Shown here one piece after another: positions 12,501 through 27,166 of a DNA stretch of 64,000 nucleotides (positions within the stretch are counted from its first letter, which is position 1; every line of letters starts with the position of its first letter). The stretch is from Apostichopus japonicus (taxonomy: Eukaryota; Echinodermata; Holothuroidea; Aspidochirotida; Stichopodidae), in assembly GCF_037975245.1 (NCBI RefSeq), contig NC_092563.1, forward strand, positions 20,537,094 to 20,601,093, given 5' to 3'. The notes under the pieces are model-generated. The model searched no databases and was not told where the DNA came from. It saw only the letters and a list, made by a program, of their open reading frames with translations. The translations under genes and the position numbers were made by a program.

Positions 12501-15500
12501 ACAGATCTTTTCTATATTAGTATTAAGGGAACTCCATGGTGCTGAGAGGCCCTATCTGTAGCTATCTTTGACACATTTCTGAGCTATTTAATTGGAACAA
12601 CTTCCTTTTTCCAAACGCAGTCTAGTCGAATTATTCATACTGTGGTTGATGGTTTCATGACTGGTAAAACTAGCTCCTAATTCTAGACGACTTCCATGAT
12701 TCGCCATACTGGCGTTGGCAACAACATTTATGAGACCATAAATGGTCACAGTTGCTGGGGACTGTTTTTGCATCAATGATACAGGAATATCCTGTTTACA
12801 GTACCAATTTTTGTGATCTCAAGTTGTAAAGAGAAAGTTCTAACTGGTCAGTAAAGTCACGAAAGTTAACATAAAATTGTTTATGCATCACCTCTTCAAT
12901 AACATATATATAGGCTGCATTTATAAAAGTATTCAAAATATAAATATCTCCAACAATGAAGATTTTTTCTACATTCCTATTCAAATTTGCCACCTTGAAG
13001 AGGGCTTCCTCCAACCCCCACAATATCTGGTGTTCTATTCAACAAACCCCAAAACCAGTGTTTTATATTGATCATTCCTTGTTACTCTGGTAAATTTTTG
13101 GACAACCAAATTTGCTGTTCGGATAGCCAAAGATTAAGACCTGACCAGTTGTACTTAGTTAAAACAGGAATATTTATTGAGTGGAAATCTAACTATGTCA
13201 GTAAGTATGCAGTGCTTGTTTTTACTTGCAGGAGAATTGGTTCTCATGGAATGCCACTTGAAATTTATGCAGGTATTTCTTACCAACAATTCACATCAGA
13301 AACTTGAAAATGAGGAATATTTCATTAAAATTGTCTGGCTTTTATATATATTTGTTCACATTTACTGTACAGTAGTGTACTGTACAGTACATATAGTTCT
13401 GTAAAGTTACATAATCACTATGGTACGGTATCGTACAGAAATAACAATAAAATAAGTGCTTTCGGTGTGGGTTGACCCCATAGCACCTTCTGCCCCCTTT
13501 CCTTTGCACCCTACCAAAAGTAATATTCACTTTTAAAATTATAAATTTGAGTGAAAACAACTTAATGTGTAAATCAGGTTTAAGTTATATTTGAAATTAT
13601 TTTTCAGTCTAAAGTTGTACACAAAAGGCAACACAGTTTATAGTTTGAATTTATTTGATGTCAATTGACATAATTTTGTAATAACTGCCTCAGATCATGC
13701 AGGTATATACAGTAGGCTTAAAAGATCTTTTTACAGAAATTCATACTAGTACTAACTGGTATTTCAGTGAATTAGCACAAGTTTTGCAAAACTCACATCA
13801 AAGGTCATACAACATTACAAGCCTGAATTATGTCAGGTTTGTAATTAGTGAGTTGTACAGTACTGGATAATTTTTGGCCATCATTTATAGATTGCCTGCT
13901 AAGTATACATGTACTTTACTTAGTGAAGCACTGTACAGCGCATGACTCTAGGAAGGTACCAGGCATGGTGGATAAAATAACAAACTATTGCAACCCCTCC
14001 CCTCAACCTCTCCCCTGATCATTCTATGTTTATCATATTGTTCTCACATTACGACACTAGCAAAGGAAAAAAATGGGTATACTTGGCCATTGAAGTTATG
14101 AATAATTTTAATTAGATCTGGTTTGTGGTTTGGTCTGGTAAAGTATCAAGCACAATATTCTTATCAAAAGGAGGCACAGTACAGTAGTTTCCACACATTT
14201 CTGTGCACACTGTACAGTATATATCATTGAATTCAATTGAGCCCCTGAGTCAAAATACTGGCAACAAGTAGTATATTGTTTACATCTCTGACAAGTAGAT
14301 CTACAGTATTTATACAGTACTTACAGTAGGGGTGATAGTTAACAGAAAGAGAGAGAGATAATACTAGTGATGTACATTAGGGCTCCCAATTAATGCTTGA
14401 CTTGTTAATTAATGTGACATTGTATTGCTTTAAATAGAGCTTCCGAGGTGCATCAGTTCCCCAGGAAAATCTGATTATTAATGTTCAAAGTACAGCCTTG
14501 GTGTACTACTTTGACAATGCGTTATGTGTGTACATGTCATGTTTCATGTCCAAAGGTTTTCATCATAAGTTGGAACTTATGGAAAAAGAATAATTTACTT
14601 GTGAATGTACAGAATTGTAGCCCAATGCTGGACTTCAATTGTGTTGTGTTACTGTTGTTTAAAACTTTCCCAACAGTTCCCAAGTAAAGTTGAAACTTAA
14701 CTTTGAACAATTGCATATTAAAAACTGGAAAATAATGGAAAATGAAACTATATCCATAGTTTTCCTCAACATTTGGGACAAATGGAGAAGAAAGTATATA
14801 TTGCATACCTGTACAGGAGATCAATGTGATACCATGTTGCCCATTGTTTGACTTTTGTGATAGTACTTCAAAGCTCTGTGATCTTCAGTTTCAAATGAAA
14901 GTTGACAAATGCATACATACCAAGTTCATAATAAATACTTGCAAAATTGATACTAAATGTGTACATGTCCAATAGCAGAGAGTTCGTTGAATACGAAACT
15001 AAACTCCTCTTTTGAAACTTGATTCAAAGGGTGTAAATGCTGTACAAATGTTGCTCTTAATTTTAATAAGAGAAACAAGTTCTGTGTACGCTACATACAC
15101 GTATCCCGGCAGTTGACATAATCGGTGGACGGTGGGGGGTATTAATGCTCTTGGCTAGCAACATTATTGTAGCTTGATACTGTAACAGCTCAGCTAGCCT
15201 CTTTAAAATAATTTTGTAAACGTATGCACTCACCTACTGTACCAACTTTGCCACTTGGACCAGTTCAGTAAAGTTGAAGAAACTCTACTTTGTACAAGAC
15301 CCTGGAACATTTATAAACTGGGGAAAAAATCAACACAAAAAAGGACAGAGACACTGAAAATGCAAACTTGTTTTTAAAATATTATTTGTGCTGAACATAC
15401 TGTACAAATAAAGATAATTCACTATATCAATACAGGCTTCTGTACATAAAAAAAAAATATCAATGAACATTGTTTATTTTTGAGACAATAACGTGCCGTT

Positions 15501-18500
15501 AGAACTTATAAACTGTGTCCATAACTCATTATTGCAAATTGGTGAACCACTGTTGCAGATATGTAAAATGTATGCTAGTATACAAAACTACTGTATGTAC
15601 CATAATATCAAAACACAATTTAATTGTTATGATATTGTACCATGTAGTAATATATGCAACAATATTATTGTGGACGTTTTATATATGATACAGTATTATT
15701 GTATGATACTATGTGAGTCAGACAGTACAGTACAGGTTTACTGTTTAGCATATAGATCAGAATACTGCATACATGTACATGTAATATTATTTAGTTATTG
15801 TGTGCACAGTATTGTACAGTAGCTCATCACTTGTAAACAGCAAAACAGTCAGTAAGTACAGTATATAAGTAGGAAAAACACTTGTGAGACTGTGTTCTCC
15901 AGCTACTGTATAAAAATATTTACAGTGTATGGCAACATTTCCTCTTTGTCTGTGCTCTGTCATTGATGACAATATATAGTACATGAAAAGACATGTACAT
16001 GTATTGAGAATTTACTGATTATAAAACAATCTACCCTCATTTCAAAACATTTCATGTTCATGTTCAAATTAAAAGGTCATTATCGTGGCAACATGTATAG
16101 AAAGTTGACCATACATGTATATATCCAAATGGTTTTTGTCTTGTGACATACAAAGAATGAACGTTAAAATTAAAATTATACCCACAGCCATCCTTTGCAC
16201 ATCTTTACAATGTCAGCGCCACACAGGAATTAGACCTTGAAATCTGTACTTTCAGTAAACTGATGTCTTTCTCGTTAAAATTCCTGCCAGTTCGGGCAAA
16301 GAGTAGAGAGAACGATCAAATGAAAGCCGAACAAACTTGGGTCTTTAAGAATATTTATCATAAGTTATTTCTGTATGTTTCTCTTTTTTTCATCTGTTTT
16401 GCAGGAAAGTGTTAAAAGAGATTGCCTGTGGGGATCTTGCCCCTGACGAGACTGTCGATGCGATGCACGAGGCCAAACTGCTCTCCAAACTTCATCATCC
16501 AAACATCGTCAAGTTCTACGACAGTTTTCTAGACGGGGAATTCTTCTGTATTATAACAGAGTATTGTGAGGTACTGTAGGCAAATTTCTGTCTTCTAATC
16601 ATGGACTGAATGTTTTTAGAGTCGTATGCCCTCTCTTTGAAAAGACAAGAAGAAAGACAGATCTTGTTTAGCTTCTTTGATCAGTTTTCTGGGTTTGGTG
16701 TGAAACTTAGTAGGTACAGTATACTATGAAGCAGTTATATATTCATATAGATATAAATGTAGACATAGATATTGATATTGGTTTGAAAGGTTGAAGGGTG
16801 GGCAAGGAGTCAGTGGCAGAGCTAGGGGTATTGGTCAGAGGGGGCGAGAATGGTCTGTAGGGGCGCTTTTGATACTATCTAAGAGGAGTGCCACCACAGG
16901 TTGGCGTTGAGTAAAGACACTCCCTAGATCGCGGGAAATGACACTCTCCGGGCCTTGCTAATTTGCAAATAAACGAAGAATAAATAGGTGTCATCGCCAT
17001 GTGTTTACATGAGCATTTTGTCAGAAAATTACACCAACAAAATGTGACAAATGTCAATAGGTAGATGAGAGCGCAATAAAAAAGTCAATAATCGCGAATA
17101 AGTAAAAAGTGGTAAAAAGCTGAAAAGGGCGCCAGCAGTCCATTTGAGTCCGTCAGGGGGGAGCATCCGCCCCCCCCCCCTGACTGTATGGACGCTCCGC
17201 CACTGCAAGGAGTGTTGGATGGGTGGAAGCCTTCTGGAAGGGACTAAAAATTTACCAGAATATTTATTAAACTGATGACGGTGAGAATGTAGCATACAAT
17301 CTCTATGCATTCAGTAAACTTCCATCCACACAGCATTAAATGAACATTCCAAAGTTTGTGCAGAAGATTTGAAAGCTCTAAATTTTGTCTCTGTAATAGA
17401 TCCCTGTGTAAAGAAAAACATATAGCTCAATTTGCCTATTTTGAATACAGCATTTTGCAATGCAAGGCAACATTTAGTAAAGTCTGTATTCCCTGAGTCC
17501 GGTGCTGTGGCCTATACACATCGCAGAGAGCCACAGGTCTACTGTATACTGTATGTGCGTAACATGCTGTATGTTTAATAATAATAATAATAATTTATTT
17601 TGTAAAGCGTAAAATCCACAAAAGTGCTCTAAAATGCTATGTAACAGCAAATAAGAAATATAAAAATATGACACAAAATATGTAGTAAAAAATGCAGAAT
17701 TAAATACAATATAAATGAGTATGAAAAAAAAAAAAAAAAAACATGCACGTTTGAGTATTGCACATGAAAGAAATTTAAATACACAGTTTAAAAATTGCAG
17801 TAATGCTGTCTAAAAAGGAAAGTTTTCAGCTTTGATTTAAAGGTCGTGAGAGTAGGAACAGTTTTCAGTTCAGCTGGCAGCTCATTCCAGAGGCGTGGCC
17901 CAGCCACGCAAAAAGCTCTGTTCCCATAGCTGTTTGTCTTGGTGATCGGAACCTCCAGACGACTATGACCAGCAGAACGTAGGGCTCTTGTTGGCTGATA
18001 AAGACGGATCAGATCTTGCAGGTATGGAGGTGCCATGTTGTTCTGGCACTTGAACACAAGAAGAAGGACTTTGAACCTAATCCGCTGTGATACTGGCAGC
18101 CAATGAAGTTCATGCAATATTGGGGTAATATGATTAGACGTTCTTGTTAGCGTAACGATCCTTGCTGCTATGTTTTGGAGCCTTTGCAGTCGTTTCATTT
18201 GTTTAACTGGTAGTCCACAGAAAAGTGCATTGCAGTAATCCAGTTTAGATGTTATGAAAGCATGGATTAACTGCTCTGTGGCTTCTCTGGTGAGGTATTT
18301 TCGTATTCTTCCGATGTTGTAGAGATGGTACTGAGCAGACCGACACACAGATGTTATATGGTCTTCCATAGAGGCATGTTTGTCCATTATGACACCGATG
18401 CTCTTTGCCATATCACTAGGCTCCACCTGATGGTCACCAATAATGATGCTTGGACACTCTATCTTCCTGGCCAGATGCTTTGATGATATTAGAAGCACCT

Positions 18501-21500
18501 CAGTCTTTGAGTCATTCATTTTCAGGCATTTGTGTGACATCCATTGCCGAACTGAGGCTATGCACTTCTCTAGACGGTGCACAGTGATAGAAATGTCATT
18601 GGGATGGAACATAAGATAGAGACTCGAGTCGTCTGCATAGAAGTGATAGTCCATGTCCTGCGAGCGAAGGAGCTGACCCAGTGAAGACGTGTATACCGTG
18701 AAGAGCACAGGCCCCAGGACAGAACCCTGGGGCACGCCACATTCTAACGTCTGAGGGTCAGAAGAATCCTTTCCCAGACACACAATCTGTTGGCGATCAC
18801 TGAGGTATGATGTCATCCACTTTAAGGCGCTACTTTTAACACCAAGGTCACTGAGTGTACTAAGAAGCTGGAGGTGGTCGACCGTATCAAAAGCGGCCGA
18901 AAGGTCTAACAGAACCATCAGGCATGCTTTCTGACCTCCAAGAGCTACCATCACATCATTCTGAATGCGCACGAGGGCAGTCTCGGTGCTGTGGTGTTTC
19001 CTGTAGGCAGATTGATGAGTCTCCTGTAGACCATTGTGTTCAAGATAGGATGTGAGACGGGATGACACAACTTTTTCTAGAATCTTTGAAACAAATGGAA
19101 GGTTTGACACTGGCCTATAATTTGAGAGAACGGTAGGATCCAGCGAGGGTTTCTTAATGAGTGGCGTCACATGGGCGAGCTTGAAAGCGGATGGTACATC
19201 GCCAGTTTTGAGGGAGTTGTTCACAATAGTGCTGATAACTGGCAAGAGAGGTTTCACACACTGCTTAAGGAGATTTGTAGGCAGCGGATCAAGGCCACAG
19301 CTCTTAGACGGGGAGGCCATTATGATCCGCTTCAGTTCATCCTCTGTAGCTGGCTCCCACATATCTAGTGCACAAGATGGCGGTTTCTGCACTGTCAGTG
19401 AGAAGGATTTTGACTTCCCTTCACTGACTATACTGGCTCTAATTCTGGTGATCTTGTCAATGAAAAATGTGCTAAACTCATGCACAAGTTCCTTAGAATC
19501 CTTGTCGGGGGGTAATGTTGGTGTTGCCTTCCTACCAAGGAGATTGCTAACAACAGAAAAGAGCTTCTTGGAGTCACTGCTATTTTCAGAGATGATGTTG
19601 TGGAAGTGACTTGACTTTGCTTCTGCTATCATGATGTTAACTTTTCGCTTAGCTTCGATGAACATATCTCTGTGCACAGTAAGCCTGGTCCTTCGCCACA
19701 GCCGCTCACACTGCCTCCGCTGCTGCTTGGCCTCTCTTATCAGAGCCGTATACCAGTCTGGATGTAAACGCACCGGGACGCGTCTGGTCTTCTTTGGGGC
19801 ATGACTGTCCACGATGGAAGATAGGACAGAGTTATACAGACTGATGGCATTGTCTGCTGGAGTGTCACTTGAAATTGAAGCAAGAGATGAGGCACTAATA
19901 TCACAGATGAAGCTGTCAGGCTGGATGGCCTTTGTCCTTCTGTAGGTGATTACCTGTGTTTTAGGCATAAGGCAGTGTAGGGGTAGCACACAGAACACAA
20001 GGTAATGATCAGAGAGACATTTATCCTCAACAGCAACACGTGGCACAATGTTATCCATGTTCCTGGTCAGTACCAAATCCAGCGTGTGCCCACCACGATG
20101 CGTAGCCCCAGTCACATGTTGAGTCATTCCAAGTGACTCCACTAAAGAAATGAACTCCGCTCCCTCCTTATCTGCTGGCTTGTCAATGTGTAGATTAAAG
20201 TCTCCAAGGACAAGGAGAATACCGGTGGATATGACGAGAAGTTCAAAATAAGCAGTTATTTCCTCCATAAAAGTTCTAAAGTTGTTACCATTTGTCTTTG
20301 ATGGTGGTGGCCTGTAGATGGTCACTAGGCGCACAGGAGGAGTAGTCTGCATCACACATTCCAGGCACTCAAATGATTGGTAACTATTAGATGTATTGGG
20401 TACCAATAAGATAGAGTCTCTGTGCATGACAGCAATGCCCCCTCCTCTACCTTTCCTGGGGACATGCTTCACATTATAACCTGGTGGCTTTAGCTCTGCC
20501 AGAATGACCTCATCTCGCTCATCACCTTTAAGCCATGTCTCAGTAATAACACATGCATCCAAAGCATTGTCCATGGTGAAATCACAAAGTTCTGTAGCTT
20601 TGTTGCACACGGAGCAAGGGTTAATCAGGCAGAGTTTCAATGGCATAGAGTTAGTAGAGAAGGAACCAATCAGCTGATCTGTGTTGTTGTTGTTGTTTTC
20701 GTCCGGCCCTGGACGACCTTGACCCCTGACCAGGCTGATCAGATTATCATAGTTGGCTGAGCGTTGTTTAAGCACTTGTCTGGCCAGTGTGTTTGTCAAT
20801 CTCACAGGTATTCTTCTCCTTTTAATCCCCTTTGTGCCCCGGCTGGTTGGCTTAACAGCACTTATTCCATTTCTTTTGAGAGTGCTGTAGACTTGGAGCG
20901 GTAGCCGCAGCAAAGGCTTGGTCAATGATCCACGGATACTAAGCAGTTGTGCACTAGTATACTTAAGCATGTTAGAAACCAGTCAACTGTGACAGAATCG
21001 AAGACGTATAACTTGAAGAAAACCACATAAATATGCACTTTCTAGTCCGTCAAATTGCTAAATGATGGTATGTACAGACTCTCTGATATTTCGAAAATCA
21101 ACAGTCCATTCTACAAAAATGTATGATGAATATATTCTGCCAAAAATCGATGTAAACAGGAGCTGCGAAACATATGCAACCTCACAGGGTGCTATACAGG
21201 GTTAAGTATGTGCACTGTATACTTGGTTATGACTCTGAAGCACTCTGACCAAAGCATCATGTACAGTAGGAAATCTTCATTCAGATAATTAGGGGAAAGG
21301 TCATTACTGCACTTTGGCTGGTCATTAATTCGAGTCATTAAAATGGTTAATTAATGGAGTGCAGAATTGTTTGTGTCCCAGTATTAATTGACCGTCAAGG
21401 TTTTTTGATTCGTTTGCAAAATTTTTCGTGCCTATTTCATTGAGGACTGATGAACTACTGTATGTCAGTGACATATATATTGTGCTATGTCGTGTACTTT

Positions 21501-24500
21501 CGTTTTTTTCAGTAGTACTGTACACAGAGAATCTATATTAATGAATATACATCACTTTTAGGCATTTAAATATTTGATATCTGGGTTATAAATACAGTAT
21601 GATGAAAGATTACCATGTCAGACACGAAACACAAGTTTGAGACAATTTCAGGATGTTTATATCTTTGCCTTTCCTTCTTTGCTTTTACTATATGACGGGG
21701 GGGGGGGGGGTGATGATCATGTTTCAGTTTCTTTACCTCTCCTCCTGAAACAAAATTACAGCAATGCTAAAAGTCATGAAGCACAATTCATAGTACATTA
21801 GGATTTTGTTTGTTGTTTGTTTGGGTGTGTGTGGGGTGAGTTTGGGGTGTCTGTGGGGTGAGTTTGGGGTTGGGTTATCAGGAGGAGGGACTTATTTCTG
21901 ATGACGTTTTGAGTTATCGTTCCTTTTAAGTGACAATGCAAATTTCAATTTCTAATTGATAAAACATAAATGAGATTTAATTGACTTCCTCACAATCTAA
22001 ATTAACTGTACAGTATACTAAACAAATCATACAGTTAAAATGAATCACAATCAGGTACTGCAGAACCAAGTACAACCACGTACTATTCACAACCCAAGTA
22101 CAACCAAGTACACAACCAAGCACACAACCAAGTACACAACCAAGTAGTTTAAGGGAATAGATCTGCATGACAAATGAAGGAAAGAAATGGTTAAGTTAAA
22201 CAAGGAGCTGATGAAGATGTTATCAGAAAGTGCAAAACATCAAATTATGAGGAATATATGTTCTTGTCTTTAGGGTGGAGATCTAGATGATATGATCACA
22301 GCTACAAAGAAGGCTGGCAAAAGCCTGGACCAATCCCTGATCATGGATTGGTTTGTGCAGTTGACATTGGCCGTGCAACACATGCACAGCAGGTGGGTCA
22401 ACCTTTGACATTCTTATGAATATTAATGAGAGCCTTTGTAGTCAGTGAGTTATATTGAGATGTTGGGCAGGGTATCTGAAGATGGGAGTGCTACAGGGGT
22501 AAGAAGGGGACATTTTTTTATGTTCATCCTTTTGTCACATTAAAGTTTTTTACCCGATGATGCATAAATTATTCAAATCACTTTTGGAGGAATTGGATGG
22601 CATGCACGTAGCCAGAGTTTGACTTCTTAAAAAAGATTTTGACTTTTTCAATTATTTTTTCAAGGGGGGCATGGGGTCGGGAGGGGAAGGGGTAAATTGT
22701 TAGCTCTGATGCCGATCCTGAGGAGGGGTTTAAGAGCGAGCGTTCTTCTGTCCCCTTGAAAATTTTATACATTGGGTAAAGGGGCTCGGGTTAGATGTTA
22801 TTGGTGCTTTCAGTTAACTTCAGTTGTGTAGCACAAGTATTCATATTTAGCATATGTTTTGTTAAATGCAGGCCATTTGGGAGAAAGTATGATTATGATT
22901 ATTTTCTTCTCCATAAGACCCAAAAGTGATAATATAGAAGTATTTATGTTTGCCCTCATGAAGGCAATCTTATCTACTTGCCTGAAAGTAAAATCTCATG
23001 TATCCATTCTTATTATTAATAAACAAAGTTGGCTACAGTATGCCTAGCAGTGAGTACCTTTTGCTATTGTAGAGTTAGTTTGATGAAGGTCAAGTAGAGC
23101 AATGTTGAGTCGGTCACTGATTGTCCCAAGGCTATAAGAAAGATCTCATGTTTTTAAGGATAGTAAGTTCCTTTCATACAGTGCAGGATATAAAATATTG
23201 AACTGTTTGTTAATAGTGATGCAAACTTGGCTTGGATACAAACATCACTAGCGTTAGCTGTAACTTATTGAAATTGTTTTTCAAAAGTACTGTTGTCTTC
23301 CAAATACAATATTATAAAGTCCTCTAACTGTATTTTCTAATAAAAAATCTCATCTTTCTTTATTTACCTACGAGTAGGAGAGTGCTTCATAGAGATCTCA
23401 AAACACGAAATATTTTCCTGAAAAACAACATGGTGAAGATTGGTGACTTTGGCATTTCAAGGGTGCTGATGGGTACCACAGATATGGCAAGCACCTTTAC
23501 TGGTACTCCGTATTATATGAGCCCGGAGGTACTCAAGCATGAAGGCTATAACTCAAAATCAGATGTTTGGTAAGTGGAAAAATGTGGATCATTACAGTGT
23601 GGAAAGCTTCATTGCTTCTGCTAGCACATATTTGTATACATACAGTATGTATGTGAATGAAGAACCAGTCTTGAACATGCAAGGTGATGAATGGGGGTAG
23701 CAAAGTGTGCAGCACGTAGTGAACTTGAAGCAAACAGGTGTGATGTCATTAGTTTCAAAATGACAGCAAAAAAGGTTGCGTTTTGTGTTTATGTTCACAC
23801 TCTTGTTTTCACCCATGGATTGAAAACAGGTTCCAGAATCACTAAAGGCTATTGGCTTTCTGGTTGTTATAATCATTATACTGTGTATATTACAGCTACT
23901 GGAATATCTCTTTCACTGTACAAAGAATTGAGATTCTGCAGCAAAGCTCCTCTAGTTACTTTTTGCTCTTGGAGTGGATCCAGTCCCAAAGGGGATGTAA
24001 AGTTATCGATGCCCAGATGACTGTGAAGTACAGTATATTCATATATGTCAATGCATCCCAATTTTGAAGAAGAAACTTGGAGGTTTACTTTTAAAAGAAA
24101 AATGTAGAACAAATTTATCAGTGTGTCAATGACATCATATCTGTGTCCTTTAAGTCCATTCTTAGATGTGAAACATGTCACTTCAAATGATGTTAATATC
24201 TTAAAAAACAATACATAGGAATTAAATGAGAATTTCAGGATGTTAGATCATGTTCCTCTTTCGTAATCTATAGGGAAAAATAAACTTTCTTTTGGACTCT
24301 CCTTCCAATATGCATCCAACTTTAGAATATGAACTAAATTTACACATTCAGAAACATCTGGTGTCAAACAGAGCTTGTTGCTTTTAACAAAGAATGTGAG
24401 TGGTACAGTACTGTATTATCAGATCCTGGTTTATAATAGCTACTGTGCACCAAATGATCCTGTAAAGTTGACGTTAGAAGGGGAAGAAATCCCCTCTGCT

Positions 24501-27135
24501 TGATTTCCACATTTTGACATATGATATTAACAGAGGGTTCACTTTACTTCCGTTCTACTATATCAAACAGAGTATACACCACGATCAGCACACTGTGCTT
24601 GAATAATTCCAATTTTCAGGGAGGAAGTTTTGACCTTGAAAAAGACATGTTTGTGTAAATTGCTTTCCATTAGATGTGGAGTCAGAAAAACCATCAAATA
24701 CGCCATTCACACCCACACACAGCTACTGTATTTAAATGTATATATATCCCCTAGTAGTACCTAAAGTTGTCTGGTTGTATTACAGTAGCTGTCAGTCTGG
24801 GTAGACCTGGCTGTCAATACTTGCAGTGATTATTTGACACACTATTTGAAGAAACAGTCTCAGATATGATGATTTTTTGAAGCAAAGAGGAAGTACTTAA
24901 AGGAACTTTTTGTTTTTGAATAAAAAACTGAGGGCAAAGGTGGTAAAAAATTCCTGGAATATTGACAGTTGAGTGTTTTCTATGCCTGGTAAGGTCATAG
25001 AAAGTTTGGAGTTGATGTCAGCCAATTAAGGCTGTGGTTGTAGCCAACTATGTAGAATGTACCAGACATGAGATATTGCATCATCACTATTGAGATATTT
25101 AAAAACTGATAGAAAATGGAATTTATGTGCTACATGGTACACATAGTGTATGAACATAGTGTATATACATAGTATATACACATAGAATATACACATCTTA
25201 TATTCATAGTGTATCATCTAGTGTATACACATAGTGTATATATCTATAGATATATACACATCTTACATTCATAGTGTACAAACATAGTGTATATATGTAT
25301 AAACATAGTATATGTATACATCTGATACAGTGTATATACATAGTGGCTAGTGTATACACATAGTGTATAGATAAAGCACATCTTATATTCATAGTGACAC
25401 AGTGTACACATAATGTACATAGTGTATATATATACACATCTTATATTCATAGTTTACAAACATAGTGTATATATGTATAAACATAGTATATGTATACATC
25501 TGATACAGTGTATATACATAGTGGCTAGTGTATACACATAGTGTATAGATAAAGCACATCTTCTATTCATAGTGACACAGTGTACACATAGTGTACATAG
25601 TGTATATATATACACATCTTATATTCATAGTTTACAAACATAGTGTATATATGTATAAACATAGTATATGTATACATCTGATACAGTGTATATACATAGT
25701 GGCTAGTGTATACACATAGTGTATAGATAAAGCACATCTTATATTCATAGTGACACAGTGTACACATAATGTACATAGTGTATATATATACACATCTTAT
25801 ATTCATAGTTTACAAACATAGTGTATATATGTATAAACATAGTATATGTATACATCTGATACAGTGTATATACATAGTGGCTAGTGTATACACATAGTGT
25901 ATAGATAAAGCACATCTTATATTCATAGTGACACAGTGTACACATAATGTACATAGTGTATATATATACACATCTTATATTCATAGTTTACAAACATAGT
26001 GTATATATGTATAAACATAGTATATGTATACATCTGATACAGTGTATATACATAGTGGCTAGTGTATACACATAGTGTATAGATAAAGCACGTCTTATAT
26101 TCATAGTGACACAGTGTACACATAATGTACATAGTGTATATATATACACATCTTATATTCATAGTTTACAAACATAATGTATATATGTATAAACATAGTA
26201 TATGTATACATCTGATACAGTGTATATACATAGTGGCTAGTGTATACACATAGTGTATAGATAAAGCACATCTTATATTCATAGTGACACAGTGTACACA
26301 TAGTGTACATAGTGTATATATATACACATCTTATATTCATAGTTTACAAACATAGTGTATATATGTATAAACATAGTATATATGTATACATCTGATACAG
26401 TGTATACATAGTGGCTAGTGAATACACATAGTGTATAGATAAAGCACATCTTATATTCATAGTGACACAGTGTACATAGTGTATATACACATCTTATATT
26501 CATAGTGCATACACATAGTGTATAAACATATTGTATACCCATAGTGTATGTATAGTAATAAAACCCTTATTCATTGCCTAGCAAGATGGAATTCTGGGAA
26601 TGTGATTTTTAGTAGATTTAGACAAATATTTATTTTACTCTTCAAAGCCTCTTATAAAGTAACTTGAAATGCAGCAAGAAAGAAAAATACTTGCAAGAGA
26701 TTCAACTTCCCCTCGCACCTCCCTACCTCCCCCCTCTGTATTGCAATGTTTATATGTTTACAGATCTTTTATTATTCTGTTTCTTTGTTTTCCTTGTGTA
26801 GGTCTATAGCCTGTATCCTGTATGAGCTTTGTGCTTTACAACATGCCTTTGAAGGACAATCTTTAATGGGGGTCATGTACAAAATAGTCGAAGGAAAACC
26901 GCCGGAGATCCCAAAAAACTACGACAAGAATGTACAGAAAGTTATTGAAATGTACGTGTCCCACATAAGCAATTGCCCTTATTAGCTTACAGTAGTATAT
27001 AATAAATGTAATGAACCGGTAACTGGTTTGCATTGCAGCGTACAAGAGCCCACAACTGTAGCATATATCTGTGTACAAAAGATACGCCGGAAGCTTGTCT
27101 CCGGTGCTGTCACAAGCCAGTTTCAAAATAAATAA

Positions 27136-27166
<31 letters not shown>

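Larger units (their letters stand above)
9567..16404. other. NEK11 intron 1
   Basis: The intron is 6.8 kb and AT-rich, with no coding exon recognised. It is strikingly dense in TACAGTA and TACTGTA words, for example near 10418, 11290, 13370, 14210 and 15720. It also contains a SINE fragment at 12274-12394, a C-run at about 12159-12172, and at 11650-11710 a stretch similar to one at 51874-51937. Confidence 0.7.
17214..22273. other. Remainder of NEK11 intron 2
   Basis: Apart from the hAT-type element and the LINE, the intron holds an A-run at about 17723-17742, a G-run at about 21698-21710, TG-rich repeats at 21810-21875 and a short ACACAACCAAGT tandem repeat at about 22065-22146. No other coding sequence is recognised. 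Confidence 0.6.

Noticed and set aside
19157-19609. 150-residue plus-strand frame inside the LINE
   Set aside because: It is the opposite strand of the reverse-transcriptase ORF and has no domain of its own.
22578-22772. Possible transposon with GTAGCCAG and a G-rich tract
   Set aside because: I could not find matching terminal repeats or a target duplication.
23592-24211. Several ~100-residue frames on both strands in NEK11 intron 4
   Set aside because: No recognisable motif, no consistent splice sites, and AT-rich composition like the rest of the intron.
25204-26542. Series of ~79-residue minus-strand frames rich in YIYTMY and HYVYT
   Set aside because: They recur every 178 bases because the minisatellite does. 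The text is a translation of TATACATAG-type DNA, not a protein family.
25137-26560. CRISPR-like array
   Set aside because: The repeats have no constant repeat/unique spacer pattern; this is a eukaryotic minisatellite in an intron.
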